From Roseateles sp. (GTDB lineage Bacteria > Pseudomonadota > Gammaproteobacteria > Burkholderiales > Burkholderiaceae_C): a stretch of DNA of 64,000 nucleotides. The translations under genes and the position numbers were made by a program. Positions 8,212 through 16,651 of the stretch are shown piece after piece (positions within the stretch are counted from its first letter, which is position 1; the number at the start of each line of letters is the position of its first letter). Location of the stretch: the NCBI GenBank assembly GCA_019234295.1, contig JAFALK010000097.1, forward strand, positions 1 through 64,000, in the 5' to 3' direction. The notes under the pieces were generated by a model. The model was not told where the DNA came from and did not search any database. It saw only the letters and a program-made list of their open reading frames with translations.

Positions 8212-9158
8212 TCGATCTGCGGGCCCGAGCGGGCGCGCTCGTCCAGGTAGCGCCTGAGACGCACTCGGTCGGCCTCGGAGACCGTGCCGCGCCACTCGAG
8301 GATCAGCGCATCGCGGTGCGGATCCTGCGCCAGGCTGCGTTCGGCGGCATCGATGATCTCGATGGCGCGGCGACCGGCCGGGTTGCGGCTGCAGGCCACG
8401 GTGGCGAGCTCGGTGCTGCGGCCTTCGACAAGAGGCAGCATGGCCAGGTCCGGACCCTGCGGGTTCTCGTGCAGAAAGGTCTCGACGACCAGCGGGTATT
8501 CGAGCGTGTAGTCCATGCGGCCGGCTCGCAGCATGGGCAGGATGTGCATGCCATGGCCAGACACGACGGTGGCCGGCGCATTGTCGCCGGCCGTGGCCAG
8601 CAGGGCGTTGATGCGCGGGCCGAAGGAGCGGTCACGCGGCAGCAGCCCTTTGAGATCGCCACGCTTGAGCAGGGCCGACAGCTCCAGTGGCGCCCCCTTG
8701 GCCTGAAAGCGCGCGAGCTGGTCGCGTCGCACCACCACATGCAGCTCACGCGACTCCAGCGGCGGCAGCAGGTGGGTGAAGTACAGCCACTGCAGCCGCT
8801 CGGGCGTGCGCACGTGGAACATGGAGCAGACCGCCTGGTCGCCTCGCGCCATGGCCTCGAAGCGCGGCAGGCCAGCCTCCACGAACACATGGTTCACCTC
8901 GGACGGCATGCGCGAGATCAACAGGCGCTGCAGCCCGTCGAGGCCGCTCCCGTGCAGCTCCTCGGGCTTGCGCGGCGGGCGGCCCTGGTTGTAGTTGAAG
9001 AAAGGCGGCACCTCCATCACCAGCCAGGTGATGGTGACGGGCTCGGAGGGCTGCGCAGGCGCCGCCGGTGCAGCTACGGCCATGCCCGCAATCAGCGCCA
9101 GCAAAGTCAGCAGCACCAGCAGCGCCGGGCGGGCCAGTTTCAGTCGCCTTCCACCCAT
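8208..9158 (-). CDS. Periplasmic solute-binding-like protein (TIGR02285-type)
   Basis: A 316-residue exported protein with a hydrophobic N-terminal signal (ARPALLVLLTLLALIAGMAVAAPA). It is followed by a type 3 extracellular solute-binding fold beginning VTITWLVMEVPPFFNYN and including LDGLQRLL. Such proteins in beta- and gammaproteobacteria are usually uncharacterised and carry no linked permease, as here. It overlaps the upstream murA-like gene by 19 bases and the downstream pseudouridine synthase by four, so the three are probably one transcript. The ligand is unknown. Confidence 0.75.
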   Translation of the reverse strand: MGGRRLKLARPALLVLLTLLALIAGMAVAAPAAPAQPSEPVTITWLVMEVPPFFNYNQGRPPRKPEELHGSGLDGLQRLLISRMPSEVNHVFVEAGLPRFEAMARGDQAVCSMFHVRTPERLQWLYFTHLLPPLESRELHVVVRRDQLARFQAKGAPLELSALLKRGDLKGLLPRDRSFGPRINALLATAGDNAPATVVSGHGMHILPMLRAGRMDYTLEYPLVVETFLHENPQGPDLAMLPLVEGRSTELATVACSRNPAGRRAIEIIDAAERSLAQDPHRDALILEWRGTVSEADRVRLRRYLDERARSGPQIE

Positions 9159-10441
9159 TCGATCTGCGCGCCCAGGGCGCGGATGTTCTCGGCAAACTTC
9201 GGATGCGCGCGCCGGACCGGCGTGGCATTGCGGATGACGGACTTGCCAGGGATGCTGGCCGCCACCATCAGCAGGGCGATCGCCACGCGGATGATGTAGG
9301 GACTTTCAACCTCGGCGGGCGAGAGCGTCTTGCCGCCGAAGGTGACGATGCGGTGCGGGTCCGACATGAAGGCATGCCCGCCGAACTTGGACAGCTCCGA
9401 GGTCCAGCCCATCGCGCCGTCGTAGACCTTGTTCCAGAACATCACGCTGCCCTCGGCCTTGACGCCCAGGGCCACGAAGATGGGCAGCAGGTCCACCGGT
9501 AGATAGGGCCAGGGCGCGGCCTCGACCTTTTGCAGGATGTTGCGGGTGAAGGGTTCCTTGACCTTGAGCGGGAACTGCGCCTCGCAGCGCGACCAGCCGT
9601 CCTCGTGCACGATGGTGACGCCGAACTTGGCGAAAGTGCGGTCCAGCAAGGGGAACTGCTCGGGGTGCGAGTTCTTGACGCGCACGTCGCCGCCAGTGAT
9701 GGCTCCCAGGGCCAGGAAGGTGACGATCTCGTGGAAGTCCTCGGCGAAGGTGAACTCGCCGCCGCCCAGCCGGTCGACGCCGTGGATGGTCAAGCGCGAT
9801 GTGCCCAGGCCTTCGATCTTGGCGCCCAGCATGCCCATGAACTGGCAGAACTCCTGCACATGCGGCTCGCTCGCGGCATTGGTCAGTGTGGAACTGCCTC
9901 GGGCCAGCGCCGCGCAGAGCACGAAGTTCTCGGTCGTGGTGACGGAGGCGTAGTCGGTCCAGTGGTCGTTGGCGCGCAGGCCGCCCTCGACCTTCACGGT
10001 CAGGCCGTCGGCCTGGCGGGTCACATCGGCGCCGAAGCGCTGGAAGACCTCCACATGCGGATCGATCTCGCGCGCGCCCAGGGTGCAGCCCTTGACGTCG
10101 TCCTCGATGCGGGCCGCGCCAAAGCGCGCCATCAGACCCGGCACCAGCATGATGGAGCTGCGCATCTCCTCGGGCAGGCGGTCGTGCTCGACGTCGAAAT
10201 GCGTGTCCTTGTGGTGCACGTCGAGGATGCCCGTCGCGTAGTCCACCTCCACCTTGGAGCCCAGCTTGCGAAAGACCTCGAGGATCTTGCGCACATCGGT
10301 GATCTCGGGAATGCCCTTCAGGCGGATCGGTTCCCGGCTCAGCAGCGTCGCGCAGAGGATGGGCAGGACGGCATTCTTGTTGGCCGAGGGAACGATGCGG
10401 CCGCGCAGGGGCGTGCCACCGTGGACGATCAGATTGGACAT
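9140..10441 (-). CDS. murA: UDP-N-acetylglucosamine 1-carboxyvinyltransferase (MurA family, divergent)
   Basis: 433 residues, an EPT-fold enzyme that transfers enolpyruvate from PEP to UDP-GlcNAc in the first committed peptidoglycan step. Lys22-Asn23 (SANKNAVLPIL), the loop Cys119 in KGCTLGAR (equivalent to Cys115 of E. coli) and PVDLLPIFVALG with the conserved Asp are present. The C-terminal third diverges from E. coli MurA. In many Burkholderiales the housekeeping murA sits beside the his operon, which is not here, so this may be a second paralogue; that is inference. ATG 10441 aligns with the E. coli start. It is the first gene of a minus-strand trio. Confidence 0.85.
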   Translation of the reverse strand: MSNLIVHGGTPLRGRIVPSANKNAVLPILCATLLSREPIRLKGIPEITDVRKILEVFRKLGSKVEVDYATGILDVHHKDTHFDVEHDRLPEEMRSSIMLVPGLMARFGAARIEDDVKGCTLGAREIDPHVEVFQRFGADVTRQADGLTVKVEGGLRANDHWTDYASVTTTENFVLCAALARGSSTLTNAASEPHVQEFCQFMGMLGAKIEGLGTSRLTIHGVDRLGGGEFTFAEDFHEIVTFLALGAITGGDVRVKNSHPEQFPLLDRTFAKFGVTIVHEDGWSRCEAQFPLKVKEPFTRNILQKVEAAPWPYLPVDLLPIFVALGVKAEGSVMFWNKVYDGAMGWTSELSKFGGHAFMSDPHRIVTFGGKTLSPAEVESPYIIRVAIALLMVAASIPGKSVIRNATPVRRAHPKFAENIRALGAQIEWVEGD

Positions 10442-10604
10442 GGACGCTTTCAACAGTACGGGTCGATTATCGCCAGCACGGCGAGCCTCGATCGGCGTCG
10501 AGGTCGATTTCCCCAGCCATCCCAAGGCCTGCGCCGCGCAGGTGTTTCAAGCTGTAGCAAGAGCGGGGGACGATGGCGGCATTCGCGATGTCCGCGTTCG
10601 CAAT

Positions 10605-10694
10605 ATCATTTCATAAATCATTTCATAAATTTTCCGGATATAGACGCAATTGCCTATGTGATCAGGCTTCATATTCGTTAAAAAATCATTTCAT
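10605..10694 (+). promoter_or_regulatory. AT-rich promoter region with three copies of ATCATTTCAT upstream of the hipA-like gene
   Basis: The 10-mer ATCATTTCAT occurs at 10605-10614, 10617-10626 (a 12-base tandem with spacer AA) and 10685-10694, the last overlapping the ATG of the kinase gene. The 90 bases are far more AT-rich than their surroundings. A possible promoter is TTGCCT (10650-10655), 16 bases, TATTCG (10672-10677). Direct repeats over the promoter and start codon would suit autoregulation, as HipA-type systems are usually autorepressed. No separate HipB repressor gene is present. The functional reading is inference. Confidence 0.45.
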
Positions 10695-12108
10695 GTCTTT
10701 CGACCCGAACACCCTGCTGAACCTGCTGCGCAAGCAGCACTTGCTGAGCGCCCAGCAATTGCGCGAAGCGCTGGGCGTGAGCGCACCCACGCTCATGCGC
10801 GCCGCTCGGGCCGCGCGGGGCCAGGTGCTCAACTTCGGCCGGGCGCGACGCAGTGCCTATGCCCTGCGTCGCCCGCTGCGCGGCAGCATGGCACCGCTGC
10901 CGCTGTTTGCCGTCGATCGCACGGGCCGGGCCGAGCACGTGGCACAGCTGCACCTTGCGCACCCGCAGGGCACGTTGGTGGAACTGCTCGTGGACCCGGC
11001 CGGCTTCTCCTGGCCAATGGAACTCTCGGGCCAACCCGAGAGCCGCATGCGCGATGGCTGGTTCGAGGGCCTGCCCTACTTCCTGCAGGACATGCGCCCG
11101 CAAGGCTTCCTCGGCCGCCAGTTCGCGCGCCAGCACGCGCCCCTGCTGCAGGCCAGCGAGAACCCCACGGAATGGTCGGACGACGATGCGCTCTACGCCC
11201 TCTCACTATTGGGCAGCGACCACAGCGGCAACTTCATCATCGGCGACGCTGCCTTCCACCTCTGGCAGTCGGCCGTCCATGCCGAGACGCCCATTGCTGA
11301 GGGTGGCGAGGCCAAGGCCTACCCCGCGCTGGCGCAGCAGGCCATGGGCTTGGGCTTGGGCTTGGGCTTGGGCTTGGGCCATCAGGGCTCCTTGGCCGCG
11401 GGCGAGTTGCCAAAGTTCAGTGCCTTGCGGCTGCAAGCGAGCCTGCCCACGCGGGTGCTCGTCAAGTTCTCGGGCTCAGATGATTCGCCGGGCACCCGGC
11501 GCTGGGCCGACCTGCTGGCGTGCGAGCACCTGGCGCTCGAGTCCGTGCAAGCCCTGCCCGGCGTGCGCGCTGCCCGCAGCCGACTCCTGCGGGCTGGCAA
11601 GCGCAGCTTTCTCGAGGTCGAGCGTTTCGATCGGCAGGGGCTGTTCGGCCGCTCGGGCCTGTGCTCCTGGGCTGCCATCAATGCGGACGGGTTCGGCGTC
11701 GCCGGTTCCTGGATCGATGGTGCCGCCGCGCTGGCCCGGGTGGGGCTCATCGACGCGGAGGCCAAGCGCGCCATCGAGCGCCTCACCTTCTTCGGCCAGC
11801 TGATCGCCAACACCGATATGCACGATGGCAACCTGTCCTTCGAGCCGGGCGGCCCTGGACTTTGCCCAGCCCCGATCTACGACATGCTGCCCATGGCGTA
11901 CCGGCCTCAGGTCGGTGTCGAGCTCCCCGAGGTCCGATTCGCGCCCTGCATGCCGTTGCCTGGACAGCGTGAGGCTTGGTCGGAGGCCGCCGAAGCGGCA
12001 CTGCAGTTTTGGCAGCGCGCAGCGGCAGACTCGCACGTCTCGGCAGGCTTTCGCGAAATCTGCGCGCACAACGCCGAGGCCATGGAACAGGCACGCCGGC
12101 GCGTCTAA
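10693..12108 (+). CDS. yjjJ: HipA-family serine/threonine kinase, YjjJ/HipH-like
   Basis: 471 residues. An N-terminal winged-helix-like part (residues about 1-55, with a LLSAQQLREALGVSAPTLMRA helix-turn-helix) precedes a HipA kinase fold. ATP-site and catalytic elements are RVLVKFSG, a LLACEHLALES helix, FLEVERFDR, FFGQLIANTDMHDGNLSF (catalytic loop) and PAPIYDMLPM (metal-binding Asp). E. coli YjjJ has the same fused HTH-kinase plan and is toxic when overproduced; the fused HTH may replace HipB. ATG 10693 overlaps a repeated 10-mer. A Gly-Leu hexanucleotide repeat lies mid-protein. The 3' end overlaps convergent trhO by four bases. Confidence 0.85.
   Translation: MSFDPNTLLNLLRKQHLLSAQQLREALGVSAPTLMRAARAARGQVLNFGRARRSAYALRRPLRGSMAPLPLFAVDRTGRAEHVAQLHLAHPQGTLVELLVDPAGFSWPMELSGQPESRMRDGWFEGLPYFLQDMRPQGFLGRQFARQHAPLLQASENPTEWSDDDALYALSLLGSDHSGNFIIGDAAFHLWQSAVHAETPIAEGGEAKAYPALAQQAMGLGLGLGLGLGHQGSLAAGELPKFSALRLQASLPTRVLVKFSGSDDSPGTRRWADLLACEHLALESVQALPGVRAARSRLLRAGKRSFLEVERFDRQGLFGRSGLCSWAAINADGFGVAGSWIDGAAALARVGLIDAEAKRAIERLTFFGQLIANTDMHDGNLSFEPGGPGLCPAPIYDMLPMAYRPQVGVELPEVRFAPCMPLPGQREAWSEAAEAALQFWQRAAADSHVSAGFREICAHNAEAMEQARRRV
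11347..11379 (+). repeat. Hexanucleotide repeat GGCTTG x5.5 inside the HipA-like gene
   Basis: Five perfect GGCTTG copies plus GGC encode eleven alternating Gly-Leu residues just before the kinase nucleotide-binding region. The unit length of six preserves frame, so slippage would change linker length rather than switch the gene off. Confidence 0.9.
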
Positions 12109-12908
12109 GTTCCCGGATCGAGTCTCTTTGCCCGCGCCAGCCGCCACTGGGCCTGCGGGTCGCCGGCATAGGCCTCTTCAGCCGTGGTCGCGGTTTCCGC
12201 GAGTTGGGTGTCGATGGCGATGCGCTTGTCGAACACGAAGCACTCGCCGCTCCAGTCCCGATCGGCATCGGGCAGCGACTGGAAGTAGTTGAGGATGCCG
12301 CCGTCGAGTTGATGGACCGTCAGGCCCTGAGCCTGCATCCAGGCCGCCGTCTTCTCGCACCGAATGCCCCCGGTACAGTACATCGCGATCTGCTTGCCCT
12401 CGCGCTTCCAGGTGTCGGCTTGCGCGTGCACATAGGCGGGGAAGTCACGGAAGTTGTCAACACCCGGGTCGACCGCGTGGCGGAAATGGCCGAGGCGGAA
12501 CTCGAAGCTGTTTCGGTTGTCCAGGACCACCACGTCGGGCCGGTCGAGCAACTCACGGAAGCGCTCGGGACTGACATGGGTTTCCCGGGCGGCCTGACCG
12601 CTGACGCCGGGCACGCCGAAGGCGACGATCTCGCGCTTGACGTGGACCTTGATCAGGTGATAGGGCCGCGTCTGGCAGGCGCTGTGCTTGAAGCTCATGC
12701 CAGCGAACGCACCGGCGAATTCGCTCGTCAGAGTGCGCTCGAAGGCATGCAGCAGTTCGGCCTCGCCCGCAATCGCTCCGCTGATGCCTTCGTGCGCCAC
12801 GATGATGTTGCCGCCCAGGCCTGCGACCATCCCGCGCAAGGCCTCGGCCACGCCCGCGGGGTCGGCCAGGTCCACGAACTTGTAGAAGGATGCGTGGAGC
12901 TCAGGCAT
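12105..12908 (-). CDS. trhO: tRNA uridine(34) hydroxylase TrhO (rhodanese family)
   Basis: 267 residues. TrhO (YceA) hydroxylates C5 of U34 in tRNAs towards 5-methoxy- or 5-carboxymethoxyuridine. An N-terminal acylphosphatase-like part (ASFYKFVDLADPAGV, GNIIVAHEGISGAIAG) is followed by a rhodanese domain whose active loop is CTGGIRCEK with catalytic Cys178. ATG 12908 is preferred because the conserved N-terminus begins there; an ATG 12 bases further upstream is possible. It overlaps the desulfurase-rhodanese gene by eight bases, so the two are probably translationally coupled. Confidence 0.9.
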   Translation of the reverse strand: MPELHASFYKFVDLADPAGVAEALRGMVAGLGGNIIVAHEGISGAIAGEAELLHAFERTLTSEFAGAFAGMSFKHSACQTRPYHLIKVHVKREIVAFGVPGVSGQAARETHVSPERFRELLDRPDVVVLDNRNSFEFRLGHFRHAVDPGVDNFRDFPAYVHAQADTWKREGKQIAMYCTGGIRCEKTAAWMQAQGLTVHQLDGGILNYFQSLPDADRDWSGECFVFDKRIAIDTQLAETATTAEEAYAGDPQAQWRLARAKRLDPGT

Positions 12909-14442
12909 GCGAAGCGGCACTCTCCTCGGGCAGCAGGGCCAGGCCGCCGGCCAGGCTCCAGCAGCTCCCGTGGCCCATGGCGATCAGGGCTTGCACGGCC
13001 TGGCGGCTGCGGTTGCCGGTGCGGCAAAAGAGCAGAAGCGGGCGCTGGTCGGCCAGCCAGCCGGCCACCGCCTGACCGAGGCAGGACATGGGCACGGCCT
13101 GCACCGGGACATGGGCCAGCCGCTCAGGCAGGGGCAGGGCGTGCTCATAGGGCTCGCGCACGTCGACGAGCCAGGCATCAGGATGCTCGGCAAGAAAGGC
13201 CTCAAGGCTCGCGCCGCAGACGACGCGACACTCGGCCTCGGGTGCGGGGTCCAGGGCCGCATCCACGCAAGCCGGTCCGTTCTGCGGGCCGTGGTCGCGC
13301 AAGGCTTGGCCACATGCGCGGATGCGCTTGCAGGCCTCGTCAACGAGGGCCTGGTCGGTCGCCGGGCCGATGGACAGGCGCACTGCGCCCGAGGTCTGCC
13401 ACTGCGGCAGGCCCATCGCCTCGAGCACGAAGCTCGGCTGGGCCTTGGCAGCGCTGCAGGCCGAACCGCCCGAGACGCGCACGCCGGCCGCATCGAAGAG
13501 GTCTTGCAGCAGGCGCGACGGAGTGTCGGGCACGGCGAAGTTCAGCGTCGTCGGCAGGCTGCCCTCGAAGGGCACGTTGAAGACCACGCCGGGGAATGCT
13601 TCGCGCAGGGCCTGGGCCAGTTGCTCGCGCAGGGCGTGCAGCTCGGCATGGCTGCGAAAAGACCGGCCGTCTTCCAGCGCCGCAAGCACCGCGCCCAGGG
13701 CGGCGATGCCGGCCATGTTCTCGGTGCCCGAGCGCAACGCGCCTTCCTGGCCGCCGCCGGCCATCAGGGGCGTGAAGGGCGCGCCTTCGCGCACATAGAA
13801 CAGCCCCACGCCCTTGGGCGCGTAGAGCTTGTGGCCCGAGAAGGGGGCGTAGTCGATGCGGGTGCTGCTGAGCTTCAAGGGCAGCTTGCCCAGGGCCTGC
13901 ACGCCGTCCACGAGCCAGTAGCCGGCCAGCCCCTCCAGCGCGGCCTCGATGCCGGCCAGATCGCTGATCACGCCAGTCTCATTGTTGGCGGCCATGGTGC
14001 ACACGAGGCCCGCGCGCGGCGCGTGTTCACGGATGAAGTCCAGGCTGTGGCGCCCTAGGGTGTCCACGGGAATGGCGAGCACGTCCAGATTGAGGCCCAG
14101 CACGGCGTTCCAATGCCGCAGGGCCTCGGGCACGGCCTTGTGCTCGGTGGCGCCGTAGAGCAGGCAGCTCACCTCGAGGCGCCCGCGCAAAGCCGAGAGC
14201 GCGGAGAGCACGGCCGTCTGGATGCCCTCGGTGGCGCCGCTGGTGAAGAGCAGGCGGCCCGATTCGGCGCCGAGGAGTGTGGTGGCCGTGCTGCGCACGC
14301 CGTCAATCAGGGCCCGGGCCTTGAGGCCGGTGCTGTGCACACTGCTGGGATTGCCGAAATCGTCGGCCATGGCTTGCAAGGCGGCGCGGGCGGCGGCGGG
14401 TAGCACCGGCGTTGTCGCATTGCAGTCGAGATAGATGTCCAT
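12901..14442 (-). CDS. Cysteine desulfurase fused to a C-terminal rhodanese domain
   Basis: 513 residues. Residues 1-385 are a class V aminotransferase-fold cysteine desulfurase: FTSGATEGI, the PLP lysine Lys205 in FSGHKLYAPKG, RSGTEN, and the sulfur-accepting Cys329 in GSACSAAKAQPS. Residues about 405-505 form a rhodanese domain with VDVREPYE and a persulfide-accepting Cys473 in LLFCRTGNRSRQA. The fusion would pass sulfane sulfur from the desulfurase directly to the rhodanese. ATG 14442 gives the canonical IYLDCNATTP start. Its neighbour TrhO is also a rhodanese-fold tRNA modifier, suggesting a role in tRNA sulfur or wobble chemistry; this is inference. Confidence 0.9.
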   Translation of the reverse strand: MDIYLDCNATTPVLPAAARAALQAMADDFGNPSSVHSTGLKARALIDGVRSTATTLLGAESGRLLFTSGATEGIQTAVLSALSALRGRLEVSCLLYGATEHKAVPEALRHWNAVLGLNLDVLAIPVDTLGRHSLDFIREHAPRAGLVCTMAANNETGVISDLAGIEAALEGLAGYWLVDGVQALGKLPLKLSSTRIDYAPFSGHKLYAPKGVGLFYVREGAPFTPLMAGGGQEGALRSGTENMAGIAALGAVLAALEDGRSFRSHAELHALREQLAQALREAFPGVVFNVPFEGSLPTTLNFAVPDTPSRLLQDLFDAAGVRVSGGSACSAAKAQPSFVLEAMGLPQWQTSGAVRLSIGPATDQALVDEACKRIRACGQALRDHGPQNGPACVDAALDPAPEAECRVVCGASLEAFLAEHPDAWLVDVREPYEHALPLPERLAHVPVQAVPMSCLGQAVAGWLADQRPLLLFCRTGNRSRQAVQALIAMGHGSCWSLAGGLALLPEESAASHA

Positions 14443-14490
14443 GGGGCGTAATGTTAACGAGGCGGTCACCGAGCCGATCAAAATGGCCCC

Positions 14491-14982
14491 ATGAACACGC
14501 CTGCGCTGATCGAGCCCGCCCGCATTCCCGAGGAGCTCGACCTCGTGCGCACGCTGTTCCGCGAATACGCGCTCGGCACAGGGCTGGACCTGGCCTTCCA
14601 AGGCTTCGAGCAGGAGCTTGCTGCCCTGCCCGGCAAGTACGCCGTGCCGCGGGGGCGCATCCTGCTGGCATGGCGTGCTGGCGAGGCGCTGGGCTGCGTG
14701 GCCCTGCGGCCCATCGCCGGGGGAGCCGGGGGGGATTGCGAGATGAAGCGCCTTTACGTGCGACCCCAAGCGCGCGGCCTGCAACTGGGGCGCCTGCTGG
14801 CCAAGCGCATCTGTCAGGAGGGCCGCGAGGCCGGCTACTCGCGCATCTTGCTGGACACCCTGGCCAGCATGACGCCCGCGCTCACGCTGTATCGCTCGCT
14901 CGGTTTCGAGGACGTGCCGGCGTATGTCTACAACCCGTTGCCGGATGTGGTGTATCTGGGGCGGGAGTTGCGGGACTTCTGA
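14491..14982 (+). CDS. GNAT-family N-acetyltransferase
   Basis: 163 residues with the GNAT core: a LLAWRAGEALGCVALRP strand pair, MKRLYVRPQARGLQLGRLLA (motif A, acetyl-CoA pyrophosphate loop as RGLQLG) and the C-terminal ALTLYRSLGFEDV. The substrate is unknown. It is divergent from the desulfurase gene, with 48 bases between the two starts. Confidence 0.85.
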   Translation: MNTPALIEPARIPEELDLVRTLFREYALGTGLDLAFQGFEQELAALPGKYAVPRGRILLAWRAGEALGCVALRPIAGGAGGDCEMKRLYVRPQARGLQLGRLLAKRICQEGREAGYSRILLDTLASMTPALTLYRSLGFEDVPAYVYNPLPDVVYLGRELRDF

Positions 14983-15015
14983 CGCACCCGCCTCAGCGCT
15001 CGCTTCAGCACTCGC

Positions 15016-15456
15016 TCACCGCGGCCCGACTCCGAATTCGGACGCGACTTCACCAATCGACGGATTGGATTTGGTGCGACCGTCGACGAACACCGCGGGG
15101 AGAGGCCCGTTCATGATCTTCTTGATGCGCTCCAGCGTTGTGGCGTCGGGTTGACGGTGAATCGGAAGCGGACCTGGTGGATCCGGTGGACCTGGTGGAC
15201 CCGCGGGAATGCCCCTCTGGGACAAAGCCTCGGCAAGTCTGCCGGCTCGCTGCGCTGCCTCATGTGGACAGTTTCCAGCGGCGACCACGAAGACCGTTCG
15301 AAGACGTCGGCCCTCGGCAGGAGGCAGCGAAACGAACTCGCCGGCCGTCGCTGTCGATTGAGCCTCGAGGCGCTGGGGGCTCGCGTGAGGGTGCGTCCAG
15401 TCGGCGTCGCTACCGGTGGCGACGCAAAGGACAAGCAGCGCTAGGGCGACGTTCAG
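15016..15456 (-). CDS. Small exported protein of unknown function; start codon unclear
   Basis: A minus-strand frame is open from 15465 to TGA at 15016. It begins with a good Sec-like stretch (LNVALALLVLCVATGSDA), then a domain with VFVVAAGNCPHEAAQR, a collagen-like Gly-Pro-Pro linker (residues about 82-95 from the CTG) and PLPAVFVDGRTKSNPSIGEVASEF. The last part recalls thioredoxin-fold proteins but is not assignable. No ATG, GTG or TTG precedes the signal sequence in frame. The first conventional start is GTG 15288, which would delete the signal. An ATG lies just upstream (15471) in another frame that would read through if a base were missing. I give CTG 15456 as a nominal start. It may be a damaged gene. 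Confidence 0.45.
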   Translation of the reverse strand: MNVALALLVLCVATGSDADWTHPHASPQRLEAQSTATAGEFVSLPPAEGRRLRTVFVVAAGNCPHEAAQRAGRLAEALSQRGIPAGPPGPPDPPGPLPIHRQPDATTLERIKKIMNGPLPAVFVDGRTKSNPSIGEVASEFGVGPR

Positions 15457-15532
15457 GGACGGGCGTCATCACGTTGAACCTCAGCGTGCCATTTTGCGAA
15501 CGCAATGCTGCAAGTCCGCAAGGCCGCAAGCG

Positions 15533-16555
15533 CTACGCGCCCGCCAAGGTCACCCTGTTGCGCCCACCCCCCTTGGACGCATACAGCGCCTGATCCGCCC
15601 GTTCGATCCAGGTCTCGAGTGTCTCGGCCACCTTGTAGGCGGCCACACCGATGGAGACGGTGACACTACCGATGACGCCGCCGTCGTTGCGCTTGATGAC
15701 GCCGCGGGAGATGGTCTGGCGGATGTCCTCGGCCAGGCTCAGCGCGCCGGCCGGCGTGGTGTCGGGCAGCACGATGGCGAACTCCTCACCCCCCAGGCGC
15801 ACGGCCATGTCTCGGCCCTTGATGCAGTTCTTGAGCACGCGCGCCACGGCCTGGAGCACGCGGTCACCGAGCAGGTGGCCGTGGGTGTCGTTGACCTTCT
15901 TGAAGTGGTCGATGTCGACCATCAGCATGGCCCAGCCGGACAGCCCGTCGCCCTGAGATCCAAGGGCGTTGTCGATGGCGCGCTGGAAACCGCGGCGGTT
16001 CGCTAGGCCGGTCAACGGGTCCAGCAGGGCTTCGCTGCGGACGGTGTCGAGCTTGCTGGAAATTTCGCGCAGCTCGCGGCCCTTGAGGTCGAGCTCTGAC
16101 TTCAGCCGGCTGTTGGAGTCCTGCATGCGCCGCGTCTCGGCCGCCAGGGCCTGAATGACGCCACGCACGGCGTCGATGTCCACCTGATCGCTGAGCTGCA
16201 TGCCGCAATCCTGCAACGACTGGCCGTAGTGACTGGCATCGTCGCCCGCACGGTTGGCCAGCTGGCCCAATTGACTCAGCGTGCGCTCCAGCTCGGCCTG
16301 CAGATCGCCGGTAGCAGCGATGTCACGGTCGGCAATGAAACGGCCGTAGAACTTGTGCGTTTCCTCGACGCTCAGGGGCGAGCTGTCAAGCATGCGTTCG
16401 TCGAGCGCCTTCTTGAGCTCGCCATTGCTGCCCAGCGCGTATTCGTACCAGAGCGTATAGCTCGGCGGCTGGCAGCCGCTGCCCCAGCGCGACATCTGCG
16501 GCAGGGCAAGGCGCAACAGCTCGTTGCTCTCGATCTTGGATTGAAGGTATCGCAT
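15533..16555 (-). CDS. Diguanylate cyclase (GGDEF), soluble
   Basis: 340 residues. The C-terminal domain (about 170-338) carries DPLTGLANRRGF, MVDIDHFKKVNDTHGH and the active GGEEF at residues 255-259, so it should make c-di-GMP from two GTP. The inhibitory I-site is degenerate (KGRD where RxxD is expected five residues before GGEEF), so product inhibition may be weak. The N-terminal 165 residues are helical with no transmembrane segment, resembling the uncharacterised sensory part of cytosolic cyclases of the DgcB type. It sits alone between a membrane-protein gene and an uncertain small gene. Confidence 0.9.
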   Translation of the reverse strand: MRYLQSKIESNELLRLALPQMSRWGSGCQPPSYTLWYEYALGSNGELKKALDERMLDSSPLSVEETHKFYGRFIADRDIAATGDLQAELERTLSQLGQLANRAGDDASHYGQSLQDCGMQLSDQVDIDAVRGVIQALAAETRRMQDSNSRLKSELDLKGRELREISSKLDTVRSEALLDPLTGLANRRGFQRAIDNALGSQGDGLSGWAMLMVDIDHFKKVNDTHGHLLGDRVLQAVARVLKNCIKGRDMAVRLGGEEFAIVLPDTTPAGALSLAEDIRQTISRGVIKRNDGGVIGSVTVSIGVAAYKVAETLETWIERADQALYASKGGGRNRVTLAGA

Positions 16556-16651
16556 TTCAGGAGGCTCCCACTACAAGCGTCAACTCCGTGACGCGCGACT
16601 GCGGTCTTGCGCAGGCTTCGTAGGTTGCTCCATCGCGAAAGGAAATGCAGC

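Noticed and set aside
12967..13100. Separate rhodanese gene inside the desulfurase region
   Set aside because: The rhodanese domain is in frame with the desulfurase with no stop or internal start signal between them, so it is a fusion.
15111..15434. Second minus-strand frame overlapping the small exported protein
   Set aside because: It is Arg/Ser-rich with no signal or motif, whereas the alternative frame has a signal sequence and ordered domain-like sequence.
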